Positions 15,646-25,200 of a DNA stretch of 64,000 bases are shown here, in pieces (within the stretch, counting starts at the first letter, position 1; every line of letters begins with the position of its first letter). Source of the stretch: Streptomyces yatensis. GTDB lineage: Bacteria; Actinomycetota; Actinomycetes; Streptomycetales; Streptomycetaceae. Made by a program: the position numbers and the translations under genes. The stretch lies in the NCBI RefSeq assembly GCF_018069625.1, contig NZ_CP072941.1, forward strand, positions 5,952,001 to 6,016,000, read 5' to 3'. The notes under the pieces were generated by a model, which did not search any database, was not told where the DNA came from, and saw only the letters and a list, made by a program, of their open reading frames with translations.

Positions 15646-16769
15646 AGAAGCTGGACAAGGAGCGGGTGCTGCTCGCGGTCGCCGCCCCGGTGCTGGCGCT
15701 CGCCGCCGCGTTCGTGGTGACCGCGCTGGTGCTGCTGGCGACCGGCAAGGAGCCGTTCAACGCCTTCGGCATCATGTTCGACTACGGGGTGAAGGCCGAC
15801 AGTCAGGTCTACATCCTCAACAAGGCGACGACGTACTACCTGGCGGGGCTCTCGGTGGCCATCGGCTTCCGGATGAACCTCTTCAACATCGGCGTCGACG
15901 GCCAGTACCGGCTCGCCGCCTTCTTCGCCGCCGTCGTCGGCGGGGCGCTGGAGCTGCCGGGGCTGGTGCAGATCCCGCTGATCATCCTGGTCGCCATGCT
16001 CGTCGGCGCCATGTGGGCGTCCATCGCCGGTCTGCTGAAGGTCTACCGGGGCGTCAGCGAGGTGATCAGCACCATCATGCTGAACTCCCTCTCCGGCATC
16101 CTCATCAGCTATCTGCTGGTGGACGGCCGGCTGGCCGACCTCGACAAGCAGACCAACATCGTGGCCACCGACCCGCTGCCGTCCTCCAGCCACTTCTTCA
16201 CCTTCCCGGCCGGCGGCGACCTCGACCCCATCTGGGGCTTCATCGTCGTCGCGGCGCTCGCGGGCGTCGGCTTCTGGTTCCTGCTCGGGCGCACCCGGTT
16301 CGGCTTCGACCTGCGCGCGGTGGGCCGCTCCGAGTCCGCCGCCCAGGCCAGCGGCGTCAACGTCAAGCGCATGGTGCTCACCAGCATGCTGCTCTCGGGC
16401 GCGATGGCCGGTCTGATCGGCATGCCGACCCTGCTCAACGACACCCACCAGTTCACCTCCGACTTCCCGACCGGCATCGGCTTCACCGGTATCGCCATCG
16501 CGCTGCTCGGCCGCAACAACCCGGTCGGCATCGCGCTGGCCGCCGTGCTGTGGGGCTTCCTGGAGCGTGGCGCCAACCGCCTGGAGTTCGAGGGCTACGA
16601 CAAGGAAATCGTCGGCGTGATGCAGGGCGTGATCGTCCTGTGTGTCGTCATCGCGTACGAACTGGTGCGCCGCTACGGGCTCAAGCGCCAGCAGCAGAGG
16701 GTCGGCGCGGAGCTCGCCGCCCAGGCCAGGGCCGACAAGGGCATCGACAAGACGGAGGTGCCGGCATGA
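15642..16769 (+). CDS. Nucleoside ABC transporter permease (YufP-like)
   Basis: A 375-aa inner-membrane permease of the branched-chain amino acid/ribose permease family (BPD_transp_2), with about ten hydrophobic segments. GFRMNLFNIGVDGQYRLAAF and a later VGRSESAAQASGVNV (EAA-like coupling loop) are typical. ATG 15642 overlaps the ATPase stop (ATGA). It pairs with the next permease to form the heteromeric pore fed by the BMP lipoprotein. The C-terminus is charged and cytoplasmic. Confidence 0.92.
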   Translation: MKKLDKERVLLAVAAPVLALAAAFVVTALVLLATGKEPFNAFGIMFDYGVKADSQVYILNKATTYYLAGLSVAIGFRMNLFNIGVDGQYRLAAFFAAVVGGALELPGLVQIPLIILVAMLVGAMWASIAGLLKVYRGVSEVISTIMLNSLSGILISYLLVDGRLADLDKQTNIVATDPLPSSSHFFTFPAGGDLDPIWGFIVVAALAGVGFWFLLGRTRFGFDLRAVGRSESAAQASGVNVKRMVLTSMLLSGAMAGLIGMPTLLNDTHQFTSDFPTGIGFTGIAIALLGRNNPVGIALAAVLWGFLERGANRLEFEGYDKEIVGVMQGVIVLCVVIAYELVRRYGLKRQQQRVGAELAAQARADKGIDKTEVPA

Positions 16770-18061
16770 GTGCCACGGTGACCACCACCAAGAGCACGAG
16801 CACGCCGGGCAAGGGGAACGGGCCCGCCTCCCGGATGTCCCTGGGCAAGGTGCTGCTGATCGTCGCCGGGGCGCTGGTCGCGCTGTCGGTGCTGCGGGCA
16901 TTCGTCGACGCCGCCCAGCAGGCGGACTTCGACCGCGTCACCTCCTCCGGGCAGATCGCCGCCGCGCTCTCCATGGCCGTGCCCATCGGCCTCGCGGGCC
17001 TCGGCGGGCTGTGGTCCGAGCGGGCCGGTGTGGTCAACATCGGCCTCGAGGGCATGATGATCCTCGGCACCTTCTTCGGCGCCTGGGCGGGCTACCAGAC
17101 CAACCCCTGGGTGGGCGTGCTCGCGGGCGTCCTCGGCGGCGCGCTCGGCGGTCTGGTCCACGCGGTGGCCACCGTCACCTTCGGGGTGGACCACATCATC
17201 TCCGGTGTGGCGATGAACATCCTCGCCCTCGGCGCCACCACCTATCTGGCCAAGCGCTGGTTCGAGCCGCTGTCCGACATCGGCGGCTCCCCGAAGAACT
17301 CCCCGCAGGTCGACCCCATCCAGACGTTCACCGTCCCCGGACTGTCCGACTGGCTCGCGGACCTGGAGAACCACCACTGGTTCCTGGTCTCGGACGTCGC
17401 CGGCATCCTCGGCGGTCTGGTCACCGACATCTCCGCGCTGACCGTCGTCTCCATCCTCCTGGTCGTGGGCAGCTTCTTCGCCCTGTGGCGGACCTCGTTC
17501 GGACTGCGGCTGCGGTCCTGCGGTGAGAACCCGACGGCGGCCGAATCCCTCGGCGTCAACGTCTACCTCTACAAGTACGCGGCCGTGGTGATCTCCGGCG
17601 CCCTCGCCGGGCTCGGCGGCGTCTTCCTCGCCCTCGTCCGCTCGCACATCTACAACGAGGGCCAGACCGGCGGCCGCGGCTACATCGGCCTCGCCGCCAT
17701 GCTCTTCGGCAACTGGCGGCCGGGCGGCCTGGCGATGGGCGCCGGCCTCTTCGGCTACTCCGACGCCCTGCAGCTGCGCAACGGCGGGGCGACCGTCCAC
17801 GCCCTGCTGCTCCTGGTCGCACTCGGCCTCGCCGCGCTGGCGGTCTGGCGGATTGTCCGCAAGAGTTATGTCGCGGGCGCGGTGTCCGGCGCCGCGGCCG
17901 TCGCGCTGCTGCTGTGGTACGCCCTGACCGACACGGTCCCCAACGACCTGGTCAGCGCCACGCCGTACATCGTGACCCTGCTGGTCATGGGGCTCGCCTC
18001 ACAGCGGCTGCGGATGCCCAAGGCGAACAACAGGCCCTATCGAAAGGGGCAGGGCACATGA
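16766..18061 (+). CDS. Nucleoside ABC transporter permease (YufQ-like)
   Basis: A 431-aa permease. After a 20-residue Thr/Ser/Lys-rich cytoplasmic start come about ten membrane helices with WSERAGVVNIGLEGMMILGT, the hallmark of the second BMP-transporter permease, and the coupling-loop segment SCGENPTAAESLGVNV. ATG 16766 overlaps the previous stop by 4 bp and its own stop overlaps the cytidine deaminase ATG by 4 bp, so the whole block is translationally coupled. It is longer than typical YufQ proteins of about 320 residues because of two extra C-terminal hydrophobic segments (about residues 350-420). Confidence 0.92.
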   Translation: MSATVTTTKSTSTPGKGNGPASRMSLGKVLLIVAGALVALSVLRAFVDAAQQADFDRVTSSGQIAAALSMAVPIGLAGLGGLWSERAGVVNIGLEGMMILGTFFGAWAGYQTNPWVGVLAGVLGGALGGLVHAVATVTFGVDHIISGVAMNILALGATTYLAKRWFEPLSDIGGSPKNSPQVDPIQTFTVPGLSDWLADLENHHWFLVSDVAGILGGLVTDISALTVVSILLVVGSFFALWRTSFGLRLRSCGENPTAAESLGVNVYLYKYAAVVISGALAGLGGVFLALVRSHIYNEGQTGGRGYIGLAAMLFGNWRPGGLAMGAGLFGYSDALQLRNGGATVHALLLLVALGLAALAVWRIVRKSYVAGAVSGAAAVALLLWYALTDTVPNDLVSATPYIVTLLVMGLASQRLRMPKANNRPYRKGQGT

Positions 18062-18471
18062 GCACTTCCGCCCCCGACTGGGACGGTTTGCGCGCACTGG
18101 CCCGGGACGCCATGTCCCGGGCCTACGCCCCCTACTCGGACTTCCCGGTGGGCGCCGCCGCGCTCGTCGACGACGGCCGCACGGTCAGCGGCTGCAATGT
18201 GGAGAACGCGGCCTATGGCGTCGCGCTGTGCGCCGAATGCGGGCTGATCTCCTCCCTCGTCGCCTCCGGCGGCGGCCGCCTCACCGCCTTCACCTGCTGC
18301 GACCGCGAGGGCGCCGTGCTGATGCCCTGTGGCCGTTGCCGTCAGCTGCTGTGGGAGCACGGCGGCCCCGAGCTCCAGATCGACACCCTCACCGGCATCC
18401 GCCCGCTCGCCGAACTCCTCCCGGACGCCTTCGGCCCCGCCGATCTGCGCCGCGCCGCCACCCACGGCTGA
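18058..18471 (+). CDS. cdd: Cytidine deaminase
   Basis: A 137-aa homotetrameric-class cytidine deaminase converting cytidine and deoxycytidine to uridine and deoxyuridine. The zinc and catalytic motifs are complete: NVENAAYGVALCAE (Cys and proton-shuttling Glu) and PCGRCRQLL (two Cys ligands). AYAPYSDFPVGAA is the conserved substrate loop. The start overlaps the permease stop by 4 bp, tying deamination directly to uptake; the product can be cleaved by the phosphorylase encoded next. Confidence 0.95.
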   Translation: MSTSAPDWDGLRALARDAMSRAYAPYSDFPVGAAALVDDGRTVSGCNVENAAYGVALCAECGLISSLVASGGGRLTAFTCCDREGAVLMPCGRCRQLLWEHGGPELQIDTLTGIRPLAELLPDAFGPADLRRAATHG

Positions 18472-18535
18472 CGACCGCGCGCCGCCCCGGCCCACCCGGT
18501 CGGCCCCCCGCATACGAAAGGCCCCGTACCGCCCC

Positions 18536-19813
18536 ATGGACGCCATCTCCGTCATCCGCGCCAAGCGCGACGGCACCCGCCTGACCGACGCCCAGATCGA
18601 CTGGGTCATCGACGCCTACACGCGCGGCGAGGTGGCGGACGAGCAGATGTCCGCCCTCGCGATGGCGATCTTCCTCAACGGCATGGACCGGGCCGAGATC
18701 GCCCGCTGGACCGCCGCGATGATCGCCTCCGGTGAGCGGATGGACTTCTCCTCGCTGCCGCGCCCGACCGCCGACAAGCACTCCACCGGCGGCGTCGGCG
18801 ACAAGATCACCCTGCCGCTCGCCCCCCTCGTGGCCGCCTGCGGAGCCGCCGTACCGCAGCTCTCCGGCCGGGGCCTCGGCCACACCGGCGGCACCCTCGA
18901 CAAGCTGGAGTCCATCCCCGGCTGGCGCGCACAGCTCTCCAACGAGGACATGCTGGCCGTCCTGCGCGACGTGGGCCCGGTCATCTGCGCGGCGGGCGAG
19001 GGCCTGGCCCCGGCCGACAAGAAGCTGTACGCGCTGCGCGATGTCACCGGGACGGTCGAGTCGATCCCGCTCATCGCCTCCTCGATCATGTCCAAGAAGA
19101 TCGCCGAGGGCACCGGCTCCCTGGTCCTGGACGTCAAGGTGGGCTCCGGCGCCTTCATGAAGGACATCGACTCCGCGCGCGAACTGGCCACCACGATGGT
19201 CGGCCTCGGCAAGGACCACGGCGTCCGCACGACCGCCCTCCTCACCGACATGTCCACCCCGCTCGGCCGCACCGCGGGCAACGCCCTCGAGGTCCGCGAG
19301 TCCGTGGAGGTCCTGGCGGGCGGCGGCCCGGCCGACGTCGTCGAGCTCACCCTGGCCCTGGCCCGCGAAATGCTGGACGCGGCGGGCCTGCCGGACGCCG
19401 ACCCCGCCAAGGCCCTGGCCGACGGCACGGCGATGGACCACTGGCGCCGCATGATCGCCGCCCAGGGCGGCGACCCGGACGCGTCGTTGCCGGTGGCCCG
19501 CGAACAGCACATCGTCACCGCGGAGTCCACCGGCGTCCTCACCCGCCTCGACGCCTATGCGGTCGGCCTCGCCGCCTGGCGCCTGGGCGCGGGCCGCGCC
19601 CGCAAGGAGGACCCGGTCCAGGCGGGGGCGGGCGTCGAGCTCCACGCCAAACCGGGCGACCGCGTCACCACGGGCCAGCCCCTCCTCACGCTCCACACCG
19701 ACACGCCGTCGACCTTCGCCTATGCCTTGGAGGCGCTGAAGGACGCGGTGACCTACGCCCCCCAGGACACGGACTTCACCCCCACCCCGATCGTGCTGGA
19801 ACGCATCGCCTGA
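18536..19813 (+). CDS. deoA: Thymidine (pyrimidine-nucleoside) phosphorylase
   Basis: A 425-aa member of the nucleoside phosphorylase-II family. HSTGGVGDKITLPLAPLVAA is the phosphate-binding signature near residue 82, and SGRGLGHTGGTLDKLESIPG is the family consensus pattern. It splits thymidine, deoxyuridine or uridine into base and pentose-1-phosphate. ATG 18536 is 64 bp behind cdd and has only a weak ribosome-binding site. It is the last gene of the uptake operon; a 16-bp palindrome follows its stop. Confidence 0.95.
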   Translation: MDAISVIRAKRDGTRLTDAQIDWVIDAYTRGEVADEQMSALAMAIFLNGMDRAEIARWTAAMIASGERMDFSSLPRPTADKHSTGGVGDKITLPLAPLVAACGAAVPQLSGRGLGHTGGTLDKLESIPGWRAQLSNEDMLAVLRDVGPVICAAGEGLAPADKKLYALRDVTGTVESIPLIASSIMSKKIAEGTGSLVLDVKVGSGAFMKDIDSARELATTMVGLGKDHGVRTTALLTDMSTPLGRTAGNALEVRESVEVLAGGGPADVVELTLALAREMLDAAGLPDADPAKALADGTAMDHWRRMIAAQGGDPDASLPVAREQHIVTAESTGVLTRLDAYAVGLAAWRLGAGRARKEDPVQAGAGVELHAKPGDRVTTGQPLLTLHTDTPSTFAYALEALKDAVTYAPQDTDFTPTPIVLERIA

Positions 19814-19819
19814 TCGGGC

Positions 19820-19835
19820 GCGGCCCCGGGGCCGC
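19820..19835 (+). terminator. Palindrome GCGGCCCCGGGGCCGC behind deoA
   Basis: A perfect 16-bp palindrome starting 7 bp after the deoA stop, and the most likely end of the nucleoside operon transcript. As an RNA hairpin it needs an unpaired centre, so the usable stem is about 6 bp. Confidence 0.45.
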
Positions 19836-19872
19836 ACGCCGGGTGCGGGCCGTGGGCGCCTCCGGCGGAAAG

Positions 19873-19986
19873 CCCCCACCCCGCCCCTTCCCACAGCATC
19901 AATATGCGGCTCCGCCGCGTGGGGGGCTCCCTCACCCCCGCCGGGGCTCCGCCCCGGACCCGCTCCTCAAACGCCGGAGGGGCTGG
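19873..19986 (+). repeat. GC-rich extragenic repeat, copy b
   Basis: Same outer modules as copy a, beginning CCCCACCCCGCCCCTTCCC and ending CCGGAGGGGCTGG. Here they are split by about 45 bp containing CATCAATATGCGGCTCCGCC. That inner string partly recurs at 47318-47337 (TCGATATGCGGCTCCGCCGC), showing that the family is modular. Confidence 0.7.
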
Positions 19987-20063
19987 ATTCACGCCCCCCG
20001 GGCCGAACGTGGACCGGACCGCCGCGCAACGGCCGGAGGCGGCTTGGGTCACCGGGGCGAGGT

Positions 20064-20347
20064 CGCCGACGAGACGGGAGGGGGCGGGGTCGGAGGGGTG
20101 GTGTCCTGGACGCTTACGTGTATTTGTGGCGCCAATCCCCGACCAACTCAACGCCCCTGGCCAATGGCGCCGTAAATATGCGGTCCAGGGCGCCGCCCCG
20201 GAGGCCCCGCCCCCGGCACCCACCACGCACAGCGGGCGCACCCCAGCAACCACCACGCACCCGCACCCGCACCCGAACCGCACCACACCCCGGCGCACCA
20301 CCCACGCACCCACACACACCCGCACACAGCGGAACCCGCACCCAACT
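20064..20347 (+). repeat. 85-bp-core inverted-repeat element, copy 1
   Basis: The core (20105-20189) begins CCTGGAC and ends GTCCAGG. Inside are GGCGCC (20128-20133) and GGCGCC (20166-20171), preceded by TATTT and followed by AAATA, so the arms can pair around a 32-nt loop. Upstream is a conserved GACGAGACGGGAGGGG head; downstream is GGCACCCACCACGCAC and a low-complexity CACCACGCAC/CCGCAC tail. Copy 2 (41622-41910, reversed) shares head, core and tail; copy 3 (42650-42815) shares head and core. No open frame encodes a transposase. Confidence 0.75.
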
Positions 20348-21299
20348 ACGTCAGCAGCTGACCCCGCCGCCCCAGCAGGAACCTCTTGAAGGCCGCCACC
20401 GGCGGCGTGTCCGGGTGTCCGTCCAGCCAGGCGACACCGATCTCGCGGACGGCACGCGGCGCGGTGACGGTGAGCTCGGCCACCCCGGGGCGGGGAACCG
20501 CGGGCGGCGGGAGGAGAGCCACCCCAAGGCCCGCCGCGACCAGGCCGCGCAGTGTCTCCGCCTCCTCGCCCTCGAAGGCGATCCGCGGCGTGAACCCCGC
20601 CTCCGCGCACAGCGCATCGGTGATGCGCCGCAGCCCGTAGCCCGGTTCCAGCGTGACGAACAGCTCCGAGGCGGCCTCGGCGAGCCGGATCCGGCGGCGC
20701 CCGGCCAGGCGGTGGTCGTCGGGGACCACCAGCCGCAGCCGCTGTTCGTCCAGGCGGCGGGCGACCAGGTCGGGGGCGTCCGGCACCGGGGAGGTCAGGC
20801 ACAGGTCGAGCCCGCCGGCGCGCATCCGCTCGATCATCGCCTCGCCGTAGTTCTGGACCAGTTGGAACCGCACGCGCGGATGGTCCACCCGAAAGCTCCG
20901 GATCAGACCGGGCACGGTCTCGGTCCCCAGCGTGTGCAGGAAGCCGAACGAGACCAGGCCCGCCGCCGGATCCGCGTCGGCCCGTACGGACTCGGCGGCG
21001 CGGTCGACCTCGGCGAGGGCCCGTTCGACCGAGCGCAGGAACGTCCGTCCCGCCGGGGTGAGCGCCACCGTACGGCCCCGGCGGGCGAAGAGCGCCACGC
21101 CCAGGTCCTCCTCCAGCCGGACCATCGCCCGGCTGAGCGTCGACTGGGGCACCCCCAACTCCTGTGCGGCCCGGGTCACATGCTCATGGCGGGCGACGGC
21201 GGCGAACTGGGCGAGGCGCGGTGTGAGGGTGGCGGCCCAGGACTCCGCCTCGACATCTACTGTCACCGGAATGTCGTTTTCGTAACTGATGCGTGACAC
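20346..21299 (-). CDS. LysR-family transcriptional regulator
   Basis: A 317-aa LTTR. The winged helix-turn-helix is [20 protein letters not shown] followed by [17 protein letters not shown] (residues about 30-66), and the remainder is a periplasmic-binding-like effector domain. It is divergent from the MFS gene at 21392 with about 90 bp between them, the usual arrangement for an LTTR controlling its neighbour. GTG 21299 is used; GTG 21266 is possible, since the DNA-binding domain starts only about 25 residues in. The stop lies within 2 bp of the end of repeat element copy 1. Confidence 0.85.
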   Translation of the reverse strand: MSRISYENDIPVTVDVEAESWAATLTPRLAQFAAVARHEHVTRAAQELGVPQSTLSRAMVRLEEDLGVALFARRGRTVALTPAGRTFLRSVERALAEVDRAAESVRADADPAAGLVSFGFLHTLGTETVPGLIRSFRVDHPRVRFQLVQNYGEAMIERMRAGGLDLCLTSPVPDAPDLVARRLDEQRLRLVVPDDHRLAGRRRIRLAEAASELFVTLEPGYGLRRITDALCAEAGFTPRIAFEGEEAETLRGLVAAGLGVALLPPPAVPRPGVAELTVTAPRAVREIGVAWLDGHPDTPPVAAFKRFLLGRRGQLLT

Positions 21300-21355
21300 C
21301 TGCGACCCTGACCTTTACTCATGCTGCAGTGGATTGATTATCGCCATTCCGTGCA

Positions 21356-21385
21356 TTGGACGCATCAACCGTGCTTACGTACGGT
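21356..21385 (+). promoter_or_regulatory. MFS gene promoter TTGGAC-N18-TACGGT
   Basis: TTGGAC (21356-21361) and TACGGT (21380-21385) with an 18-bp spacer place the transcription start at about ATG 21392, so the mRNA is probably leaderless. Upstream, TGCAGTGG...CCGTGCA words (21324-21355) may be LysR contacts. Confidence 0.5.
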
Positions 21386-21391
21386 CGAAGC

Positions 21392-22777
21392 ATGCCTCCC
21401 GCTGATACCGGGGCGTCCACCGGAACCCACCGTGTGGACGCCTCCGCTTCGATGCCTTCGATGACTTCGATGCCGACGAACCCGAACTCCTCCCAGCCCG
21501 CCGCCTCGAGCAACGCGAGCACCTCGAGCGACGCGAGCTCCGCGCCCAAGCAGATGAGCCCGGGCCACCCCGGTTACGTCCGGATGCGGCTCGCCCTCTT
21601 CACCTCCGGACTCGCCACCTTCGCCCTGCTCTACTCCACCCAGGCGCTGCTCCCCGCGATCTCCGACGATCTGCGGGTCCAGGCGGACCAGGCCAGCTGG
21701 AGCGTCTCCGCGGCCACCTTCGGCCTGGCGCTCGCGGTCGTGCCGCTGAGCGCGCTGTCCGAGCGGTTCGGCCGACGCGCCATGATGACCGGCTCGCTCA
21801 CGGTCGCGGTCCTCCTCGCCCTGCTGGTGCCGTTCGCACCGGACCTGGGCTGGCTGATCGGACTGCGCGCGGTCCAGGGCGTGGCGCTGGCCGGGATCCC
21901 GGCCTCCGCGATGGCGTATCTCGCGGAGGAAGTTCACCCGAAGGCGTTGGTCGGCGCGATCGGGCTGTTCGTGGCCGGTAACAGCGTCGGTGGTATGAGC
22001 GGCCGGATCCTCACCGGCTGGGTGGCGGACGCCTGGGGCTGGCGGGCCGCGCTGGCCGCGGTCGGCGCGATGGCGCTGCTGTGCGCGGTGGCCTTCCGGC
22101 TGCTGCTCCCCAAGGCCCGGAACTTCACCCCGGCCGCGGTGAGCCCGCGGGCCCTGGCCCGCACCCTCGCCGGGCATCTCTCCGATCCGCTGCTGTGCCG
22201 GCTGTACGCGATCGGCGCGCTGTTCATGACGGTCTTCGGCGGGGTCTACACGGTCATCGGCTACCGGCTGGTGGCCGAGCCCTTCGGCCTCTCGCAGAGC
22301 CTGATCGGCTCGATCTTCCTGATCTACCTGGTCGGCACGGTCTCCTCGGCGGCGACCGGCAAGCTGGTCGGCCGGCTCGGGCGGCGCGGCGCGCTGTACG
22401 TCGCGGTGTCCACGACGGCGGCCGGACTGCTGCTGTCCCTGCTGAACTCGATCCCGGCGGTGCTGGCCGGTCTGGTGCTGATCACCGCGGGCTTCTTCGC
22501 GGGCCACGCGGCGGCCTCCTCGGCGGTGAGCCGTACGGCCAAGACCGGACGCGCCCAGGCCGCGGCGCTCTACCAGGCGTCGTACTACATCGGCAGCAGC
22601 GTGGGCGGTGCGCTGGGCGCGCTCGCCTTCCACGCGGCCGGATGGGGCGGCACGGTCGCCATGGGCCTGGTGGCGGTCGGCGGCGCGGCGGCGATCACGG
22701 TGTACGCGACGCGCAAGGCACAGGCCGAACGGCGCGCGGAGGCCGCGCGCCGCGAGCTGGTCGGCGCACCGGCCTAG
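21392..22777 (+). CDS. MFS transporter (YnfM-like efflux family)
   Basis: A 461-aa transporter with 12 predicted membrane helices after a 55-residue Ser/Thr/Met-rich cytoplasmic tail. ALSERFGRRAMMTGS is the conserved loop 2-3 motif of the major facilitator superfamily; the overall pattern resembles the YnfM/arabinose-efflux group. A second basic loop, KLVGRLGRRGALYV, marks the start of the second half. Its control by the divergent LysR regulator is inferred from position. The substrate is unknown. A 35-bp tandem repeat lies just behind its stop. Confidence 0.85.
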   Translation: MPPADTGASTGTHRVDASASMPSMTSMPTNPNSSQPAASSNASTSSDASSAPKQMSPGHPGYVRMRLALFTSGLATFALLYSTQALLPAISDDLRVQADQASWSVSAATFGLALAVVPLSALSERFGRRAMMTGSLTVAVLLALLVPFAPDLGWLIGLRAVQGVALAGIPASAMAYLAEEVHPKALVGAIGLFVAGNSVGGMSGRILTGWVADAWGWRAALAAVGAMALLCAVAFRLLLPKARNFTPAAVSPRALARTLAGHLSDPLLCRLYAIGALFMTVFGGVYTVIGYRLVAEPFGLSQSLIGSIFLIYLVGTVSSAATGKLVGRLGRRGALYVAVSTTAAGLLLSLLNSIPAVLAGLVLITAGFFAGHAAASSAVSRTAKTGRAQAAALYQASYYIGSSVGGALGALAFHAAGWGGTVAMGLVAVGGAAAITVYATRKAQAERRAEAARRELVGAPA

Positions 22778-22810
22778 CCCGACCCGACCCCGGGCGCTTG
22801 CCCGGCGCAG

Positions 22811-22920
22811 CTGAAGCGGCAGCCCTCTGTAGCCGCAGCCCTCTGAAGCGGCAGCGCCCCTCTGTAGCCGCAGCCCTCCGAAGCGGCAGCGCCCCTCTGT
22901 AGCCGCAGCCCTCCGAAGCC
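22811..22920. repeat. 35-bp tandem repeat (about 3 copies)
   Basis: CTCTGTAGCCGCAGCCCTC and GAAGCGGCAGCGCC alternate with a period of exactly 35 bp (CTCTGT at 22825, 22860 and 22895), with a shortened unit at the left. It begins 34 bp behind the MFS stop. Copies differ by single bases. Confidence 0.85.
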
Positions 22921-23041
22921 CGAAGGGGCCGTCTCCGCCACTGTCCCGGCGGGGCCGGCCCCTTCGCCCATGGGGGGCGGGGTGTCGCCGCACCCGGCAG
23001 CGAACACCAGCCCCCCGAGGCACCCCAAAGCGCAAGCGCCC

Positions 23042-23806
23042 TCAGCGCCGCAGGTTCGCCCCGAACCCCGAAGCCAGCGGCATCCGCAGCCCCAGCGGCG
23101 GCGGAGCCGCCAGGGCGTCGGCGACCGGGCGGGAGAAGCCGGAGTGGAAGAGGGAGCCGAGGAGGAAGTCCACGGCCAGCGCCTGCACCTCGGAGCGGTG
23201 CTGATGCAGCCCGTGCCCGTCGGTGTGCACCTCGAAGCGGCACACATCGCGGTTGGCCTTCTTCGCCCGCTCCGCCAGCCGGTAGGACAGCTCGGGGTCG
23301 GACCGCTCGTCGTTCGTGCCGTGAGCGATCAGCACCTGCCGTCCCACCAGCTGCTTCACCGGCTCGGGTTCGAGCACCTCGTCCGGTGCCGGAAGCCAGG
23401 GCGCCAGCGCCACCACCGAGGTGACGGCCGGGTGCCCGGCGGCGCGGAGGGCGGCCCGCCCGCCCACGCCGTGGCCCGCGAGGCAGACCGGCACATCGCC
23501 GTAGCGCCGCACCACCTCCTCCACGGCCCACGTGGCATCGGAGGCGGGATCGGCGGCGGCCCCGTTCCAGCCCCGGCGCCGGTAGTGGACGACATGACCG
23601 GCCAGCCCCTCCTCCCGGCCCGCCCGGACCAGCCGCCGGGCCAGTGGCAGGGCGGCGGCCACCGAGAGTCTGGAGGGCCGTCTCGTCCCGTTGGGTTCGC
23701 CCTCGGGGAGGAGCAGCACCACACCGTGTACGGTCCTTTGCGCGGCGGCCGCGCCCATCGGCCGCCCCAGCCGTGCGCCCCGCTCGGGCAACGCTTGCTG
23801 AGCCAT
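23042..23806 (-). CDS. Alpha/beta-hydrolase-like protein lacking the nucleophile Ser
   Basis: A 254-aa protein with the dienelactone-hydrolase-like layout: a hydrophobic strand GVVLLLPEG, a central nucleophile elbow and a C-terminal acid/His region ([13 protein letters not shown] and TDGHGLHQH). The elbow reads [12 protein letters not shown], so the position normally held by Ser in G-x-S-x-G is Gly113. The acid and His sites look preserved. It is therefore probably not a conventional esterase; it could bind rather than hydrolyse its ligand. ATG 23806 starts just before the conserved region. It is divergent from adenosine deaminase. Confidence 0.65.
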   Translation of the reverse strand: MAQQALPERGARLGRPMGAAAAQRTVHGVVLLLPEGEPNGTRRPSRLSVAAALPLARRLVRAGREEGLAGHVVHYRRRGWNGAAADPASDATWAVEEVVRRYGDVPVCLAGHGVGGRAALRAAGHPAVTSVVALAPWLPAPDEVLEPEPVKQLVGRQVLIAHGTNDERSDPELSYRLAERAKKANRDVCRFEVHTDGHGLHQHRSEVQALAVDFLLGSLFHSGFSRPVADALAAPPPLGLRMPLASGFGANLRR

Positions 23807-23881
23807 GGCGACACGATCGCAGAAGGATTGGTGTACTCCACTACCCGTGCGGGTCACTGTTCCGTATCTATCCCTCACGTT

Positions 23882-23893
23882 CTACGCGCGTAG
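23882..23893 (+). promoter_or_regulatory. Nucleoside operator CTACGCGCGTAG upstream of add
   Basis: A perfect 12-bp palindrome 16 bp before ATG 23910. It is the same sequence as at deoC and punA. No clean -10/-35 pair is visible; GGCTAT at 23895-23900 is the nearest -10 candidate, which would put the operator in the promoter spacer. Confidence 0.65.
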
Positions 23894-23909
23894 GGGCTAT
23901 GGTGCCCAG

Positions 23910-25076
23910 ATGACGAGCGAGCACAGCCACGAGCCCACCCCCGAACAGATCCGCCGCGCCCCCAAGGTGCTGCTCCACGACCACCTCGACGGCGGGCTGC
24001 GCCCCGGCACGATCGTCGACCTCGCGAGGGAGACGGGGTACGACGCGCTGCCGGAGAACGAGCCCGACAAGCTGGGTGTCTGGTTCCGCGAGGCGGCGGA
24101 CTCCGGATCGCTGGAGCGCTATCTGGAGACGTTCTCCCACACCGTCGGCGTGATGCAGACCCGCGACGCGCTCGTCAGGGTCGCCGCCGAATGCGCCGAG
24201 GACCTCGCCGAGGACGGCGTCGTCTACGCCGAGATCCGCTACGCCCCCGAACAGCACCTGGAGGGCGGGCTGACCCTGGAGGAGGTCGTCGAGGCGGTCA
24301 ACGAGGGCTTCCGCCAAGGGGAGCGGCGGGCCTGGGAGAACGGCCACCGCATCCGGGTGGGCGCCCTGCTGACCGCGATGCGGCACGCGGCCCGCGCCCT
24401 GGAGATCGCCGAACTCGCCAACCGCTACCGCGACCTGGGCGTGGTCGGCTTCGACATCGCGGGCGCCGAGGCCGGTTTCCCGCCCACCCGGCACCTGGAC
24501 GCCTTCGAGTATCTGAAGCGGGAGAACAACCACTTCACGATCCACGCGGGCGAGGCGTTCGGGCTGCCGTCCATCTGGCAGGCGCTCCAGTGGTGCGGCG
24601 CCGACCGGCTGGGCCACGGCGTCCGCATCATCGACGACATCAAGGTCGCGGACGACGGCTCCCTCGCCCTCGGCCGCCTCGCCTCGTACGTCCGCGACAA
24701 GCGCATCCCGCTGGAGCTGTGCCCGACCTCCAACCTCCAGACGGGCGCGGCCAGTTCCTACGCCGAGCACCCCATCGGGCTGCTCCGCCGACTGCATTTC
24801 CGTGCCACCGTGAATACGGATAATCGTCTGATGAGCGGGACGAGCATGAGCGCGGAATTCCAGCATCTTGTATCAACGTTCCATTACACGCTCGACGACA
24901 TGCAATGGTTCACGGTCAATGCCATGAAATCGGCCTTCATTCCTTTTGACGAACGTCTGGCGATGATCAGTGACGTGATCAAGCCCGGATACGCCGAGCT
25001 GAAGTCCGAATGGCTGTTCCGGAATGTGGCCTCCGCGTCGGCTGTGACCAGGGATTCCGCGTCCGAGGGCAGCTGA
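23910..25076 (+). CDS. add: Adenosine deaminase
   Basis: A 388-aa metal-dependent deaminase converting adenosine or deoxyadenosine to inosine forms. [15 protein letters not shown] carries the N-terminal zinc HxH pair, [10 protein letters not shown] the third His and catalytic Glu, and RLGHGVRI the catalytic His. A C-terminal [12 protein letters not shown] contains the family's final Asp (TDN). ATG 23910 is chosen from the operator position and the normal N-terminus; the open frame extends further upstream. Inosine made here is the substrate of the purine nucleoside phosphorylase at 43001-43825, which carries the same operator. Confidence 0.95.
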   Translation: MTSEHSHEPTPEQIRRAPKVLLHDHLDGGLRPGTIVDLARETGYDALPENEPDKLGVWFREAADSGSLERYLETFSHTVGVMQTRDALVRVAAECAEDLAEDGVVYAEIRYAPEQHLEGGLTLEEVVEAVNEGFRQGERRAWENGHRIRVGALLTAMRHAARALEIAELANRYRDLGVVGFDIAGAEAGFPPTRHLDAFEYLKRENNHFTIHAGEAFGLPSIWQALQWCGADRLGHGVRIIDDIKVADDGSLALGRLASYVRDKRIPLELCPTSNLQTGAASSYAEHPIGLLRRLHFRATVNTDNRLMSGTSMSAEFQHLVSTFHYTLDDMQWFTVNAMKSAFIPFDERLAMISDVIKPGYAELKSEWLFRNVASASAVTRDSASEGS

Positions 25077-25200
25077 CCGGGCGCACTGGGCCCAGGGCCC
25101 GGGCGGGGTTTCGGGGGCGGTTTTCGACGTTTGCGGGCAGCCGAAATCCATGACTACGTTTCCGTATCGGTCAAGCCCCCGTCTCAAGGACAGATTTCTG

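Larger units (their letters stand above)
19814..20345. other. Repeat-filled spacer between deoA and the LysR gene
   Basis: The 532 bp contain, in order, a terminator-like palindrome, one copy of the GC-rich extragenic repeat (19873-19986) and one copy of the 85-bp-core inverted-repeat element with its CACCACGCAC-rich tail (20064-20347), which runs up to the LysR stop codon. No gene is visible. Confidence 0.7.

Noticed and set aside
20064..20347. The inverted-repeat element as an insertion sequence end or attachment site
   Set aside because: No transposase, integrase or flanking target duplication could be recognised; it is reported only as a repeat of unknown nature.
22811..22920. Regular short repeats as a possible CRISPR array
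   Set aside because: Units are contiguous 35-bp tandem copies without unique spacers, and no cas genes are present. The other tandem arrays were rejected for the same reason.
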